Counted from the first letter of the stretch, positions 12,330 to 26,284 are shown. The stretch: 64,000 nucleotides of DNA from Eulemur rufifrons (GCF_041146395.1 NC_090990.1:51257501-51321500); one strand, 5' to 3'. The notes: generated by a model not told the origin, from the letters alone. Program-made: numbers and translations.

Positions 12330-13010
12330 ATGTCTTACTTAGAGTTGCTATAACAAAATACCTTAGACTGGGTAATTTATAAAAAACGGAATTTAGGCTG
12401 GGCATAGTGGCTCACGCCTGTAATCCTAGCATTCTGGGAGGCCAAGGCGGGAGGATAGCTTGAAGTCAGGAGTTTGAGACCAGCCTGAGCAAGAGCAAGA
12501 CCCCCGTCTCTACTAAAAATAGAAAAAAATTAGCCAGGTGTGGTGTTGCACATCTGTATTCCCAGCTACTCGGGAGGCTGAGGCAGGAGGATCACTTGAG
12601 CCCAGGAGTTTGAGGTCTCAATGAGCTATGCTGATGCCACTGCACTCTAGCCCGGGCGACAGAGTGAGACTCTATCTCAAAACAAAACAAACAAACAAAA
12701 AATCCCAGAATTTATTGCTGATAGTTCTGGAGACTGGGTAGTCCATGATCAAGGTGCCAGCAGTTTTGGTGTCTGCTGAGGTCCCGTTCCTCACAGATGG
12801 TGACTTGTATGTATCCTCACGTGGCAGAAGGGGCAAGACAGCTCCCTTCAACCTCTTTTATACAGGCATTAAACTTATTCATGAGGGTGGCGTCCTCATG
12901 ACTGAATCACCTTCTAAGGTCTCCACCTCTTAGTACTATTGCATTGGGGTTTAGGTTTCAACATGTGAGTTTTGTGGGGGACATCAGCATTCAGACTATA
13001 GCAAAGGGTA
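12330..13010 (-). mobile_element. MaLR-type LTR, antisense, interrupted by an Alu
   Basis: Starts 'gttgctataacaaaatacct' and continues after the Alu with 'tagttctggagactgggtag' and 'catgagggtggcgtcctcat', ending 'agcattcagactatagca'. This is the reverse of the 10572-10918 family. Confidence 0.6.
12396..12702 (+). mobile_element. Alu SINE, sense, inserted in a MaLR-type LTR
   Basis: Complete dimer beginning 'ggctgggcatagtggctcac' with an A-rich tail. The 7-bp target duplication GAATTTA lies at 12389-12395 and 12708-12714. Confidence 0.95.
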
Positions 13011-13254
13011 TTAGAATATCATGGCTCAAGGCTAACCCTCTAGGCTAGTTTGATTTGTTCTTACATCAAACCTGAGTGAGAAGAGGGAAAGATTAATGTA
13101 AAGCCATAAAAATGATCATTTATAGTATATTATAAATAATTTTATTTACATTATTTTTAAGTAATACGGTAATTTTGGACAAAGCTAGAAAGAGATATTG
13201 AATGTAGTGTGATAAGAAAGACAAATTTTCTAGCTGTTGTGTATATGCCAATAA

Positions 13255-13395
13255 TAAAGTCACTCATTCATTCAAACTAGAAAGTAAGCTCAGTGTGGGC
13301 AAGATTTTTTGTTTTGTTCATTGTTGAATCAATTGTGCCTAGAATGGGGCCTGACACACAGTAAGTGCTCAATAAATATTTATTGAGTAATTATT
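13255..13395 (+). repeat. L2 3' end, sense
   Basis: 'gtgtgggcaagattttttgt' followed by 'agtaagtgctcaataaatat' and 'ttattgagtaa' is the L2 3' terminal pattern. Confidence 0.7.
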
Positions 13396-14299
13396 TTAGT
13401 TGATATAGAAATAGACATTTCCTGTGCTCCCCTTTCACAATCTAGTTAAATAATAATACAAGGTAATATATATTTTAAAAATTATTTTCCCATTGCCTTT
13501 CCTAAAATCCAACAGTAAACTGTAGCCAAACTGTGACAAACCTAACCAAGTTCCAAATTGAAGGAGGCCAGATTAATGAGATTTCATCATATTTTAAAAA
13601 GGACATAAAGGATGCAAAAGATTAGCATAAAAATGAATGTTCTCCTCCAGCAAATTCAAAGCACTATCTCCTATAAGCACAGACAAACCAGAAAAGGAAA
13701 CAAATGTCTATTCATCTTATAATTAATTAAAAACAAACTAATAAGTAGAAAAAATAGAGAAAAGAGAAAGTCAATTTCTCTAACTACCAAAAAGATTTTT
13801 TTCCCTTAAGGAAAAAGTTGACTTATACTGAATGTTGTGGTTGAAGTAGTATCAAGTTTAAAGAAGCTCTTCTAAGTCTTGGATTGTTAAGTATTTTTCA
13901 CTTTGGCAGATAGGTCGAGATCAGCATTTGCAAAGTTTCACTTCCAACTCTGTTTTTCAGTAAAATCACACACAGAGAGAAGCCTTTTGCTCAGCCCACC
14001 TACTCATTTCCCCAGTGGCAGAAGGCGCTGTTCCCTCTAATGGTATAGTAGGGCCATTAGGGGCCTCCTGAAGTTGTAAAGTGAAGGAATTATATCTATG
14101 TTGCTTCAAGAGCTTTCCTCCTCCCTAGTTCCTTTGTGGTGGCCCCACCAGACAGAGCTGCATTATTCACATACTCTCTTCAAACTCCTGTATTTTGCGA
14201 TGTATCAATAGGTGGTGATAGAAAAAAAAAGATTAATCTCTGCTAATAAGCATCTGCCTATTGTTGTCTTATTATGCTTAGCAGCTTCATGTAAATACC

Positions 14300-14395
14300 A
14301 CTTTTTCTTTATCTTGAAAACTCAGGTACTAATAATTTCTGGCACAGTGCCTTCTAGTCCATAAATACTTGTTGAATAAAAATGATTGCATGATG
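14300..14395 (+). repeat. probable L2 3' end, sense
   Basis: 'ggcacagtgccttctagtcc' then 'ataaatacttgttgaataaa', a short diverged L2 tail. Confidence 0.45.
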
Positions 14396-15315
14396 GCCCT
14401 GCATTCTGTTCCATTCAAGTCAACTTAGCAAATATTTATTTAGCATTTCACATCTTCCTGGCACCATGTTAAACTTTGGAGATTTTTAAAATAGATTGGA
14501 GATTTTAAAAATAGACACCATCTCTGTGCGTGACAAACTCAAAAACTTTTTAGAATAACACCAATGTTGGAATTTTCCGGCATTATGGAAGACCAATAGG
14601 GCAAGTGTTTCTCGTTTAGATTTGATTTTAGACCCCTTAAAGTCAGTGGTCTACTCTGCCAATTTATAAGGCCTGCTTATTTTTGCCACATCTTCTTCTC
14701 CATGCATATTTCTAATGACCAGGAAGAGTTCTTGGATATGATTCCAAATGCTATTTTTAAGGCTGTGATGTTAGGTTTCAGTAATTCCTTTAGGACTCAA
14801 TAAGCAGTTTATATTTTAAAATCCATTTCCTCACCAATCATGAGCTCAAGAGAGCTCACTGTGGCTGGGAACAAACATAACCTTGCTGAATGTTATTACG
14901 TTACATTCATGACCACTAACCTCAACGGGGTGCAGAGAGCCACCCAGTAGTCTTACACATTTCACTAGCCAAGTCACTTTCCCACTAAGCCGGGAAATTA
15001 TTTCATTACTTTTTCTTTCATTTCTGGTCTCCAATATCTTCCCCTCGCCACTCTCAATTGATGAGCTACTTCCTACTCTACTGAGAAAACAGAAGCTCTG
15101 AGAAAGACCACAACCTCCCCCAGCTACTAACCCACTGACATCTGGACCCACACACTTGATCTTCCCTTCTATTGCTACAGATGAACTACCATTGCTCTAA
15201 GGTCAACTCTCCACGTGGGTACTAGATCTTATCCTCCTGCCTGCTGCAGAACATTGCTCCAACAATTTTTCCTCTCTTTCTTCTGCATCATCACCTCATC
15301 ACCTTCTTTCTTTCT

Positions 15316-15635
15316 TATTTATTTATTTATTTTTAGAGGCAGGGTCTTGCTCTATTGCCCAGGCTTGCCAGGCTAGAGTGCAATGGTATGATCATAGCTC
15401 ACTAAAACCTTGAACTCCTGGGCTCAAGCCATCCTCCTACCTCAGCCTCCCGAGTAGCTGGGACTATAGGCATGCACCACCACACACCATGCCTGGCTAA
15501 TTTTTTCTATTTTTTATATAGAGAGGGTCTCACCATATTGTCCAGGCAGGTCTCAAACTCCTGGCCTCAAGCGATCCTGCTGCCTCGGCCTCCCAAAGTA
15601 CTGGGACTACAGGCATGAGCCACTGCACCCAGGGC
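15316..15635 (-). mobile_element. Alu SINE, antisense, within the L2
   Basis: Reversed dimer after a (TTTA)n stretch, ending 'gagccactgcacccaggg'. Confidence 0.93.
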
Positions 15636-16196
15636 GCTCTCTATCTTTCCTGGATCATCTCCATCAGCTTTCAAACAAGCTGTAGCACCTGCCCTTTTGA
15701 AAAATACAACCCTCCCTGGTGCTTGTCCTGTATCACCTTTTTCCTCTGCTCCTATTCATGGAAAAAACTCCTCGAAAAAGTCATGTGTACTGTTCGTCTC
15801 TACTTTCCCTCTTCTCCTCTCTTTAATCTAGTTCAGTTACCCTCACTGCTCTACTGAAACAGCTTGTATCAAAGTCACTAATGGTTTCCCCATTGTCAAA
15901 TTAAATGGTCTATTCTCAGTCCTTATCTTATCAGGAGCATTTAATTTAGCTGCTCACTTCCTTCTTTTGGCTTCCAGGACACACTCCCTTTTGCCTCTCC
16001 TCCCACTTTCCTGGATGCCTTTTCTCAGTCTCCACTAGCAAAAAGAGATTTACATGATAAGCTGCTTGGAAACAGGATTCATTGGTTCCAGAGGCTCAAA
16101 GCCAGCGTTGTCAGTTCATTAGTAAAGATGCCTTTACTGGGCAAGTGTTCATCTGAGAACATCTTACCTGTGTTACTGCTCCTAAAGAATGTCTAG

Positions 16197-17157
16197 TGGG
16201 TTCTCTTTTTACTTTTTTGATTGTTTCCTATGCTGTGCAGAAGCTTTTTAGCTGACTGTAATCCCAATTGCCTATTTTTGCTTTGGCTGCCTGTGCTTTT
16301 GAGGTCTTACACAAAAAATCTTTGCCCAGACCTATGTCCTGGACCATTTCCCCAATTTTTTTTTCTAGTAGTTTCAGGTCTTTAATCCATTTTGATTTGA
16401 TCTTTGCTTATGTTGAGAGATAGGGGTCATTCTTTTGCGTGTAGTTATCCAGTTTTCTTTCTATTTATTAAAAAGATTGTCCTTTCCTCATTGTATGGTT
16501 TTGGTGCCTTTGCTGAAGATGAGTTTATTGTAAATATGGGAATTTATATCTGGGTTCTCTATTCTGTTCCATTGGTCTATGTGTCTATTTTTATGCCTGT
16601 ACCATGCTGTTTTGGTTATTATAGCTTTGTAGTCAATTTTAATGTCAGGTAGTATGATGCCTCCAGCTTTGTTCTTTTTGCTCAGGATTGCTTTGGCTAT
16701 TTGGGGTCTTTTGTGGCTCCATATAAATTTGAAGATTTTTTTTCTATTTCTGCAATGAATGCCATTGGTGTTTTGATAGGGATTACACTGAATCTGCAAA
16801 TTACTTTGAATAGACATTTTAACAATATTAATTCTCCCAATCCATGAGCATGGAGTATCTTCCCATTTTTTTGTGTGTCCTCTTTTATTTCTTTCATCAG
16901 AGTTTTATAGCTCTCCTTGTATAGATCTTTCCCTTCTTTGGTTAGATTAATTCCTAGGTAGTTTATACTTTTTGTAGCTAGCATAAATGGGATTGCTTTC
17001 TTGATTTCTTTTTCAGATTGTTCTCTGTTGGCATTTATAAATGCTACTGATTTTTCTATGTTGATTTTGTATCCTGCAACTTTACTGAATTCATTTATCA
17101 GTTCTAACAGGTTTTTGGTGAGTCTTTAGGTTTTTCTAGGTATAAGATCACGTCTGT
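16197..17157 (-). mobile_element. L1 ORF2 internal fragment, antisense
   Basis: Minus-strand translation in two overlapping frames gives L1 ORF2-type sequence, for example [20 protein letters not shown] (16488-16817) and [17 protein letters not shown] (16697-16984). Frames change, so it is broken. It lacks the L1 3' UTR and tail as well as the 5' half. Confidence 0.9.
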
Positions 17158-18574
17158 GGACAAGGCTAATTTGACTTATTGAGAACACTTATCAAAGCAA
17201 GAGATGTGAAAGTTTTTTACAAAGGCCTCAGAAACAGTTCTTATCTCAGACATGTAAACATGAGCCTCCTCTCCTTTGGGCCTTCTCTGCCCTATTTTAT
17301 TCTGGGTCCATCCTGGTATCTGCAACTTGCACATCTAGGACAGCTTATTATATCTATCTATACCATTACCTAAAGGATCTCATCCAAATTTATGGCGTAA
17401 AACTCCCCAATTTATATGAATCCACAGTCCAAACATCTCCCCTGAGCTGTGGCTGCCATATGTCTAACACCTCATTCCACATTTCCTAACGCTATCTCAA
17501 AGTTAACATTTGCAAAACCAAACATTCAGTTTCTTCTCCCAGACTTACAATTGCCATTTCAGTAAATGGCAGCTCCATCCTTCACATTATTCAGGTCTGG
17601 AGTCCTATCATGCCCTTTATCCAATTGATAGCAAAACCTTTTAGATCTATCTTTAAAAATTTGACCTTACCTACACCTGTAATTCTGGTCTAAGTCACAT
17701 CATCTCTCACCTGGGTTGGTACAAGAACTTCCTAACTGGTCCCCTAGCCTCCACCTTTGCCCCCCAGAGGCCCTATTCACATGCACCTCAGGTCATATCA
17801 CCCCTCTGTCAGAACCTCCCACTTCACTCAGAGATCAAAGCCAGAGTTTTTCAATGACTCCACATGACCCAACAAGTCTTCTAAATCTCCTCCTCCTCCA
17901 ACACTCTCTGATTTCATCTTGAATCCCTTTCTGTCTCCCTCCTACTGAAACCCCCCTGACCTCCTTGCTGTTCTTTCTTCCAGACAAGCAAGGTCCTGCC
18001 TCAGGGCCTTTGTCTATTACCTAGAACGAGCTTCCTCCAGAGAGCCACAGGGCTTGTTCCTTTACTGCTCTAATGTCACCTTCGCAGATAGGCCTTCCTC
18101 CATCTCCTTAAAGAAAAAAAAAAATCCCCTACCCCTATTCTCAGAACTTCCTAACTTGTTTGCTATGCTTTATTTTTCTTCTGAACATTTATTACCACAG
18201 GAATATGTCCTGTGGTATTTATATAGAGAGAAAATTTGTTTCTACCAGAATGTGGCTCCACAAGAGTTGGGACTTTATCTGTTTTGTTCATTGTAGCCGC
18301 AATGTCTAAAAATACGCTTGGAACATAGTTAATGTTAAATAAATATTTGTTGAATGAATGATTAAATAAATGAAAGACACTATTTACCATTATCATCATA
18401 AATCAGCGGTGTTTATTGAAAATCTATTAGTTACAACTAGGACTATGTGCTCAGGGAACATCAGAAAAGTATAAATTATGCTGACTCCCTTCAACAAATA
18501 ATCTGTTATGTACTAGCCCATGAAAAAAAGAAATAGAAATAAGAAATTCAAAGACTTTGCACTGTGCAGTTCCG

Positions 18575-19415
18575 TAAGGGATAGAGGAAAAACTAAAGAG
18601 TTTTTCCTAACTCTCTACTCTAAATACAACACTTCTGATGTCGGATGTGGAGAGTTTCTCCCCTACCTCAACCAATTCTCCAGCAGACACCAGCTGGGCG
18701 TCCCCTAATTTCATTCATCTCTGACACTATCTCCCTGGAGTTAGCATCAGATCCCACAGGTTGAGAGCTCATTCCCGCAAGACTTCCCCCTACTTCAGAT
18801 GCCAGTCACAAGCCCCAGGTCATGACCTGCACTCCTGACCAATTGGTTAAAAATCGGGGTTCCCACAATGGGTTCCTCAGTTTCAATTAATTTGCTAGAG
18901 GGGCTCACAGAACTCAAGGAGACACTTTACTTATGTTTACCCATTTATTATAAAAGATATTATGATATATTACAAAGGATACAGATGAACAGCCAGATGG
19001 AAGAGATGCTGGGGGAAGGCATGTGGTGTGCCACCCCACAGGCACCTCCATGTCTTCAGCTATCTGGGAGCTCCTGGTACCCAGTCCTTTTGGGTTCTTA
19101 TGGAGGCTTCATTAATAAGCATGGTTGATTACATCATTGGCCATTGGTGATCTAGTCAACCTTCATCCCCTCTTCCTTCCTTGGAGAAGGCGGGGTAGGT
19201 GGGAGTCGAGGGGAGTTGTGGTAACCGAAAGTTCCAACCCTTCTCTTCACGTGGTTGGTTCCCCTGGCAATCAGTCCCCATTCTGAGGCTATCCAGGAGC
19301 CCCCAGCCATCAGTCATCTCATTAGCACTTTGGAAATTCCAAAAGTATTAGGAGCTGTGTGCCAGGAGTCAGGCAGATACCAAATATGTTTTTCTTATTA
19401 TATTAAAATATCATA
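18575..19415 (-). mobile_element. ERVL-type solo LTR, antisense (copy A)
   Basis: Contains 'gacaccagctgggcgtcccc', 'ttgattacatcattggccat' and ends 'ttattatattaaaatatca'. It is paralogous along its length to 42106-42926. It resembles MER21-type LTRs as I recall them. No retroviral coding sequence adjoins. Confidence 0.65.
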
Positions 19416-19645
19416 AGTTTTATGTAAAATAGTCCTAAAGTGTATCTGTCATTATTATTGGATTCTTCAACTTCAGTGCTTTATGGTCTAGGTGCTAATA
19501 TGGGGTAGAATTCAAAATCAGAATTAAATTACCTGGTTAATGTCAGTTTGAGAAGACATTTTCATTTTTGACTTGTGGTCTCAACATGTGTGATAAAAGA
19601 ATTAGCCACAAACCAATTACGAACATGTAATGTGGTTTTCTGTAA

Positions 19646-20412
<767 letters not shown>

Positions 20413-20714
20413 CACATTTGAATTCTTAGTTAGCATGAGGTTAACATACCGTATAACAAGTTTTCTGTTAAGGTATTTATGTTCCATCTTATTTCAGAAA
20501 GAATATAAGGTACCTACATAAGCATCTAAATTTAATGACATAATTTGACTTTAGATATAAGCAATATAAAAGAAATTTCATTGGTTGAAATATAGCAATT
20601 TTAAAAGTTTCATTTGTATTCTTCAGAATATGTCAAAGGTACATATCATAAATACCTTTTAATTTATGACTATTGTTTGTCTAATGAGTCCTTTATTATA
20701 TGTGAAGCCATCTG

Positions 20715-20910
20715 ATCCTTGCTTTCTGATCTCATTTACTCATAATCACAAAACAATGTTATTACTATTTTACAGAGCAGTAAACTGAAATATATAGAGA
20801 TTAAGTAACTTGCTCCAAGTCCTACAACTTATGAAGGGGTGGAGCTGGGATTTGAACGTGGGTGTGTCTCTAAAACCCACACTCTGTGCCTTTAGTTACC
20901 ATGACATGTC
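20715..20910 (-). repeat. MIR SINE, antisense
   Basis: 'attttacagagcagtaaact', 'gattaagtaacttgctccaa' and 'gagctgggatttgaacgtgg' in reversed MIR order. Confidence 0.75.
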
Positions 20911-21442
20911 CTTCTTGTCCTCTCATGGTGTTCGTAGTGATCTCACTGCTGGTGTGAGGGAAGAGGCAACACAGGAAAGTGCATTGGAACTTAAAAACCT
21001 GAACTGAATGAGAATAGTTGCTGCACCTACATGCTTTGTAGTCTGCCTCCCCACAGACCCCACCAGGGACTGTCAGCCCTAGGGAGATCCCTTGATCACT
21101 TCCTGAAGTTGCCTTGCTCTGCTAATAGCAATAAGTTATGTATATATAGTTTCTGTAGTATTTTGATTCACAAATGTGTTTATTGCTTGGTAGCATAAGG
21201 CTGATTCCTCTTTTCTGTGTCTCAGCCAGCATGCTACTTGGATTCCAAAAGATGTAATTGGTTGGTGAGTAATAATCCTGGTGGGATATTGTGAGGCTGG
21301 AGAAATTTGGAAGTTGCTAGAAGACATATGGCAGTAACAGGACCTGGTGGAGCCCCATACGCTCTATCTTCCCTATAAATCCTATCGAGGCAGTCCCCTG
21401 GACAGAAAACAGTTAATGATATTAGACAAAGAAATCAGGCTG

Positions 21443-21552
21443 GAGTTTGCCTCAGCAGCACAAATACTATAATTGGAACAGTACAATGAAGATGGATATG
21501 ACCCCTGATTAAGGATAACATGTAAATTTGTGGACTATTTCCATTCATTAAA
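21443..21552 (+). pseudogene. decayed U6 snRNA pseudogene
   Basis: 'gcctcagcagcacaaatact' then 'aattggaacagtacaatgaa', 'gacccctgattaaggataac' and 'ttccattcattaaaaata' follow the U6 order. Many substitutions indicate an older copy than 1983-2088. Confidence 0.8.
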
Positions 21553-23399
21553 AATAAGAATGTAGGCTACTTGGCTTTCCACCATTGTTCCAATTTCAAG
21601 GTTATTTCTTTTTAAACTAGTATATCTATATATCAAGGTAGGTTTCAGAATGCAATGCAATGCAATTAACTTAGGAGTCTATAAATAGTACATCAAATAG
21701 ATAATATAAGGCCTACACCATTGCCACAGCTATCAAAACAAGGAGGAAAGATAAAATAAGAACATGATATTTTAAAACATGTTTAACCTTCTTTGGTAAT
21801 TGTTTGGCTCTTAAGGATAAGAAAGAGAAAGTTGTTAAAAATGACAAATTTAGAAAGAAGGATAGCAGGCCATTGACCACAATGGAGAAACCGACAAGAA
21901 GTGCTGATTCGTGTGAAAGGTAATTTAGTTGTTTACTTGCTATAGTTCTGGTCCCCATCAGACATCCAAATGAAGCTTCCAGGGAGAGCGCAGATATGCA
22001 GGCGATATACGTGTGGGATTGTGGTTGAAGGAAGGTGAGTGAGCCCAGGAAAAGAGCTTAGGGAAAAGGCAGGTGCCAGGACTGACCCTCGATGTGAGTG
22101 GAGTCAGAGGGCCAGGAGAGAAACCCAGCCGGGGGCTTGGAGGGGGACAGATGTCACTAGCCAGAGTGAGAAAGAGAGATAGGACCTCGGCCCAGAAGAC
22201 AGCATCCAGGTAGCCAAGGGAAGTGAGAATTTTGAGTAATCAAGGACAAATGCTTAATTGAGGATTCAGAGGACTTGGCCTTGCAAAGGACACCATTTTA
22301 AAAGAGCAGCTTTATGGGAAGAGCAAAAGGCAAAAATCACAATAAAAGGAATGAAGACCAACTGGAAATGGTAACCCGGATGTAGTTACCAAGGAGGTAG
22401 AGGATCTGATTGAAGGGTTCAGAATAGGAAACACAGAGTTGGTAGCTGGAAGGGTTCAAGAAAGGTAAACCTAGGAGAGTCTAGTGGAAACCATCCCATG
22501 CTACAGATGGATAGATGACAGATAATAGGTACAGTGGTTTTTGGACTCTGAGGTCGGGCTGTATGTTCATCTCTGGAGACTTCTCTCACGAGTTCTAAAC
22601 CAACTGAGAGAAACCAAAGAGTCAGCAGGTGAAATTCAAAATATCAAGATATTTATAATATTTTAATTATTTAAACCTTCAATTTAATATTTAAACATTA
22701 ATTTTAAATACTCAAATAATTTTAAATATTGAACATATTTTAAATGATGAAGCTGATAATGGCGAGCATGGCTTCGATAGGTGGCAACCGTGAACTTGGC
22801 AATACCGACCCTCCCAGAACAGACAGATGTGCCCTCCTCCCCCACCACAGCCGTCATGGGACAGCTGCGGGCCCCCAAGTAGGGGACTTACTCCTCTGAA
22901 GCTTATAGCGTGTTGGAGGGGCAGACTAGCATAGGTCATCTCTGTGGTCTCCTGGAAGGGAGAGAAGAGGAGACGGGGCTGCATGTGCCCAGTTCTTCAG
23001 CCCTAATTCACGGAGGAGTGGAATTACCCTCAGCCTTAAGAGGGAAGAGTGAGCAAGCGTGTGGCGGGACCAGACACTGGGAGGTTTAAAGACAATCCTT
23101 CTTCACAGAAACCAGAGGAGAGAACAAGCAGTCTCTAGTGCTCCCCTCACCACTACCCCCCACCTTCACCCTCTAAAAATACTGTGTGGTTGTTTGGGGG
23201 TAGTGGTGTCATAAAGAAGGCTCAAACTTTCTGTCCAAAGCCAAGGTCAATTGATAAAATTTGAAATTTTGGCATTAACAGATAACATTTGGAATTTTAC
23301 TGAGTTTAATGGGCTTGTTAGAGGTCTTTACTCATTCCATTATAAAAACTTAGAGAAATATAATTTGAAATAGTATTTAATAGCTCTCTCCATTCCCCC

Positions 23400-24010
23400 A
23401 TCCCAAACTATGCCGTTCTCCCCTCTCTCCTCCACCCTTCTCAGCAGTAAGTGATGCCCCTTCCCTCATGAAATCAGTTATCAGGTCCAGTCAGTTCTAC
23501 TTTCAAAATCCTTCATGTCCATCCTCACTGACCTCCACTTGCTTCAGAGTAATAACTCAACTCTGGATTATTTCGTAGCCTTTTAATTTTTCTCCTACCA
23601 CTACTTTCATTTCCCATGAATCCACCCTCCATAAAGGTGCCAGACAGCCCCAGGGACCCTTAAAATAGTGTGAATCTGATTATATACACTCTCTTTCTGT
23701 CATTCACATGGTAAAATCCCAGTCCCGTGTGACCTGGCCTGCTGCACTGCAAGTTACTTCTCAAATTTTCATGCTCTGAAAGTATTGCACTTTCTTGAAC
23801 TTTCTCAGAAATGTCATGTCATTTCATTTATTTGTTTTAGAACATGCTAGTAGTTTCTGCTCAGAAGGTTGGCCTTCCCCTACCCCTTGTCGATCTCTCA
23901 TGCCATCCTGACTCCTCCCCGATCCTCACCCGTCACCCCACATCCTGATAGAAATGTCTGGTTTCGCAGCCCTTGTGCTGAACCCACACCACTGCTCCTT
24001 CCCAGAGGCA
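23400..24010 (+). repeat. probable L2 sequence, sense
   Basis: Blocks such as 'atcaggtccagtcagttcta' and 'gtgtgacctggcctgctgca' fit diverged L2. The boundaries are rough. Confidence 0.45.
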
Positions 24011-24169
24011 GCTCACTGATTTCAAGCTACGTCCTGGGCTGACTTAACCAATATGCACAATAGGCAGAGAGCTAAGACCCACAATACTTATAGGAGCCCA
24101 TGAAAATGCTTAATTTCATTTAAAATCAGAAGAGAAAAATAAATTGTTAGGTTAAAGAAAATGTTTTAA

Positions 24170-24335
24170 TATAAAATATTAATATATTTGTGTTTATATC
24201 AACATAGTTGTAAAACAATATACATAAACATACATGCATATAAATGTATACATATATAGGTATACATATATGTATATTTTATATGTAATACATATAAATA
24301 CAAATATATATTTATATTATAAATATACACACACA
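24170..24335. repeat. (TA/CA)-rich simple repeat
   Basis: Run of 'tatacatatatgtatatt' type alternation ending in 'tacacacacaa'. Confidence 0.8.
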
Positions 24336-24479
24336 ATTTTTTTTTTAATGGAGAATCCATGGACTTACAGACGGGTGCAAAAAATAAATCCTCTTTTGCA
24401 ACTCAGAACTCATTGTTCAGTATGAGTTTTGATACATATAAGAAAGAACATTATGAGATAGTTTAAAATGATGGGGGTT

Positions 24480-24779
24480 GGCTGGGCACGGTGGCTCATG
24501 CCTATACTCCCAGCACTCTTGAGAGGCCTAGGTGGGAGAATCACTTGAGGCCAGGAGTTAGAGACCAACCTGGGCAACATAGCCGTACACTCTGTCTCCA
24601 CAAAAAATAAAAAAAACTAGTCAGGTGTGCCTGTCCTAGCTGCTCAGGAGACTGAGGCAGGAGAATTGTCTTGAGCCCAAGAATTTGAGGTTACAGTGAG
24701 CTATGATTGAGCCACTGCACTCCAGCCTGGGTGACAGAGCAAGACCCTGGCTCCAAATTTAAACAAAAAAAAAAAAAAA
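24480..24779 (+). mobile_element. Alu SINE, sense
   Basis: 'ggctgggcacggtggctcat' to an A13 tail, with diverged left and right monomers. Confidence 0.94.
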
Positions 24780-24847
24780 TCTCAGGACATGAGAAATCTC
24801 AGCTGTATTCACTTAGTATTCTAATTTCATGTTGGTGTACTTCTAGA

Positions 24848-24949
24848 ACTCTGGGAGGCCGAGGCAGGAGGATTGCTTGAGGTCAGGAGTTCAAGACCAG
24901 CCCGAGCAAGAGCGAGACCCCCCATCTCTACTGGAAAAAAAAAAAAAAA
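24848..24949 (+). mobile_element. 5'-truncated Alu monomer, sense
   Basis: 'actctgggaggccgaggcag' through 'cgagaccccccatctctact' then A15. It lies 231 nt before exon 5. Confidence 0.9.
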
Positions 24950-25179
24950 GGTGGAGAATCCAAAAAGGCAAAAGTGCTCAGGGCTCTCCAGAGTCATACT
25001 GTGGTCCTTGCAAGATTTGAATTTGTGTTTAAAAATTCTGAAAATAAAATCAAATTTGATTTATTTTTCAGTAAGAGGTTCCGTGTCGGAAAGCAGGCTA
25101 AAAGAGGTAGCATCAAAAAAAATCTGGAATAATTCATTCAAACTAAACATAACTAGAGATTATCTTTTTTTTTTTTAAG

Positions 25180-25340
25180 TTTAGAAACAGAAGAAGAGCG
25201 ACAATATCTCACCTCAAGCTATGTTAACATCTCCACTGATTCATTACAAGGTGGCAAGAAGTATTTGGTTTGGGTCCAAGCTGCAAATGCACTAGGTATG
25301 GAGGAATCAAAACAACTGCAGATTCACCTGGATGATATAG
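25180..25340 (+). CDS. IL23R: IL23R exon 5: second half of fibronectin-III domain D2
   Basis: This exon encodes the last base of Ser164 through the first base of Val218. The acceptor is a long T tract ending 'aag', an acceptable but less common form, and the donor is 'gtaaag'. The peptide begins LETEEERQYL and includes the conserved YLVWVQAANALG beta-strand stretch of the module, ending at IHLDD. A sequon NIS falls in the early part. The upstream 700 bases hold two Alu pieces (24480-24779 and 24848-24949), so this exon sits close to repeat-rich intron. All 53 complete codons are open and match the family. Confidence 0.97.
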
Positions 25341-25584
25341 GTAAAGAAAAGGAAATTCTATAATGTCTTTAATGATAAACAACTAATGTGTACTGACCTA
25401 GTCAAATGAAGTCTAGATATGAAAGAAGTTCCCCTAAAGTTCCTGCAGATCATGAGAAAGAAAACAGAAGTTATTCATAATTCTACCTGCCTGAGACAAC
25501 TCAGAGAAGAGTAGTGCTGCCGCCATTTTGCCGTGTATCCTTCCAGTCTCATTTCTACATAGGTGCATGTGTCCTTACACATAT

Positions 25585-25720
25585 TTATCGGGAACTTCTT
25601 ATGTTTCAAGCATTGTTCTAAGGGCCAGGCAGAATAAGTTAGACAAGGTGTCTGCCTTAAAATAACTTGCAATCTACTAGGGAAGGCAGAAAGAAACAAG
25701 TATTATAATAAAGTGTGAAA
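25585..25720 (-). repeat. L2 3' end, antisense
   Basis: 'aagcattgttctaagggcca' followed by 'ttgcaatctactagggaagg' fits the reversed L2 end. Confidence 0.5.
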
Positions 25721-25779
25721 ACTCTTATGTTGTGAGAAGTACAGCATACTAAAGAATTATACTCTATACACTATTTGAG

Positions 25780-26150
25780 GACTTATGTAGGGTTTATTTT
25801 TGTTTTTATGTTGAAAAGTTTTATAAAATACATAGAAAATTGCGGAGAATTATGTAGACATCTCTGTATTAACCAGCCAGCTTTAACAAACGTTAACAGT
25901 TTTTGCTTCAGTGTTTTTAGACCCTGCCTTTTTAAACTTACAATATATAATGAACATTTCTATTTATTTAACCTATAGTATTATTTTAAATTTTGTCTGA
26001 ATGTGTAGTAGTTTAGTCCTTAGTGTTGGAAATTTACACTCTTTTCAATTTTTTGCCATTATAAACTACATTCCCATGAACAACCTTGTAGCTAAATTTT
26101 TTCTTAGTTGTTGGTTATTTCCTTAAGATAAATTCCAAAATGTAAGCACC
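25780..26150 (-). mobile_element. probable old L1M fragment, antisense
   Basis: 'attttttgccattataaact' and 'cttaagataaattccaaaat' resemble reversed old L1 3' sequence. Confidence 0.45.
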
Positions 26151-26284
26151 CTTGATCCTTTTACAACTACATCCAAGTCGTAAAATAAGACTTCAGGCAA
26201 AGAGCGCCAAGCGTAAATCATCCTCTCTCTGGAGATCCGGGTACCAGTGACTCCTGTTGTCACCGTTAAGGATGAGTGCCATAA

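Larger units (their letters stand above)
14950..18385 (+). mobile_element. long L2 LINE copy, sense, split by Alu and L1
   Basis: L2 order is kept across more than 3 kb: the 'atcttatcctcctgcctgct' region, the 'aaactcctcgaaaaagtcat' region, 'cactaatggtttccccattg', then after the L1 the 'tctcccctgagctgtggctg', 'catcatctctcacctgg' and 'gcctcagggcctttgtctat' blocks, and the 3' end 'aataaatatttgttgaatga'. The reverse transcriptase region is heavily mutated. About 2.1 kb remains after removing the two insertions. Confidence 0.7.
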
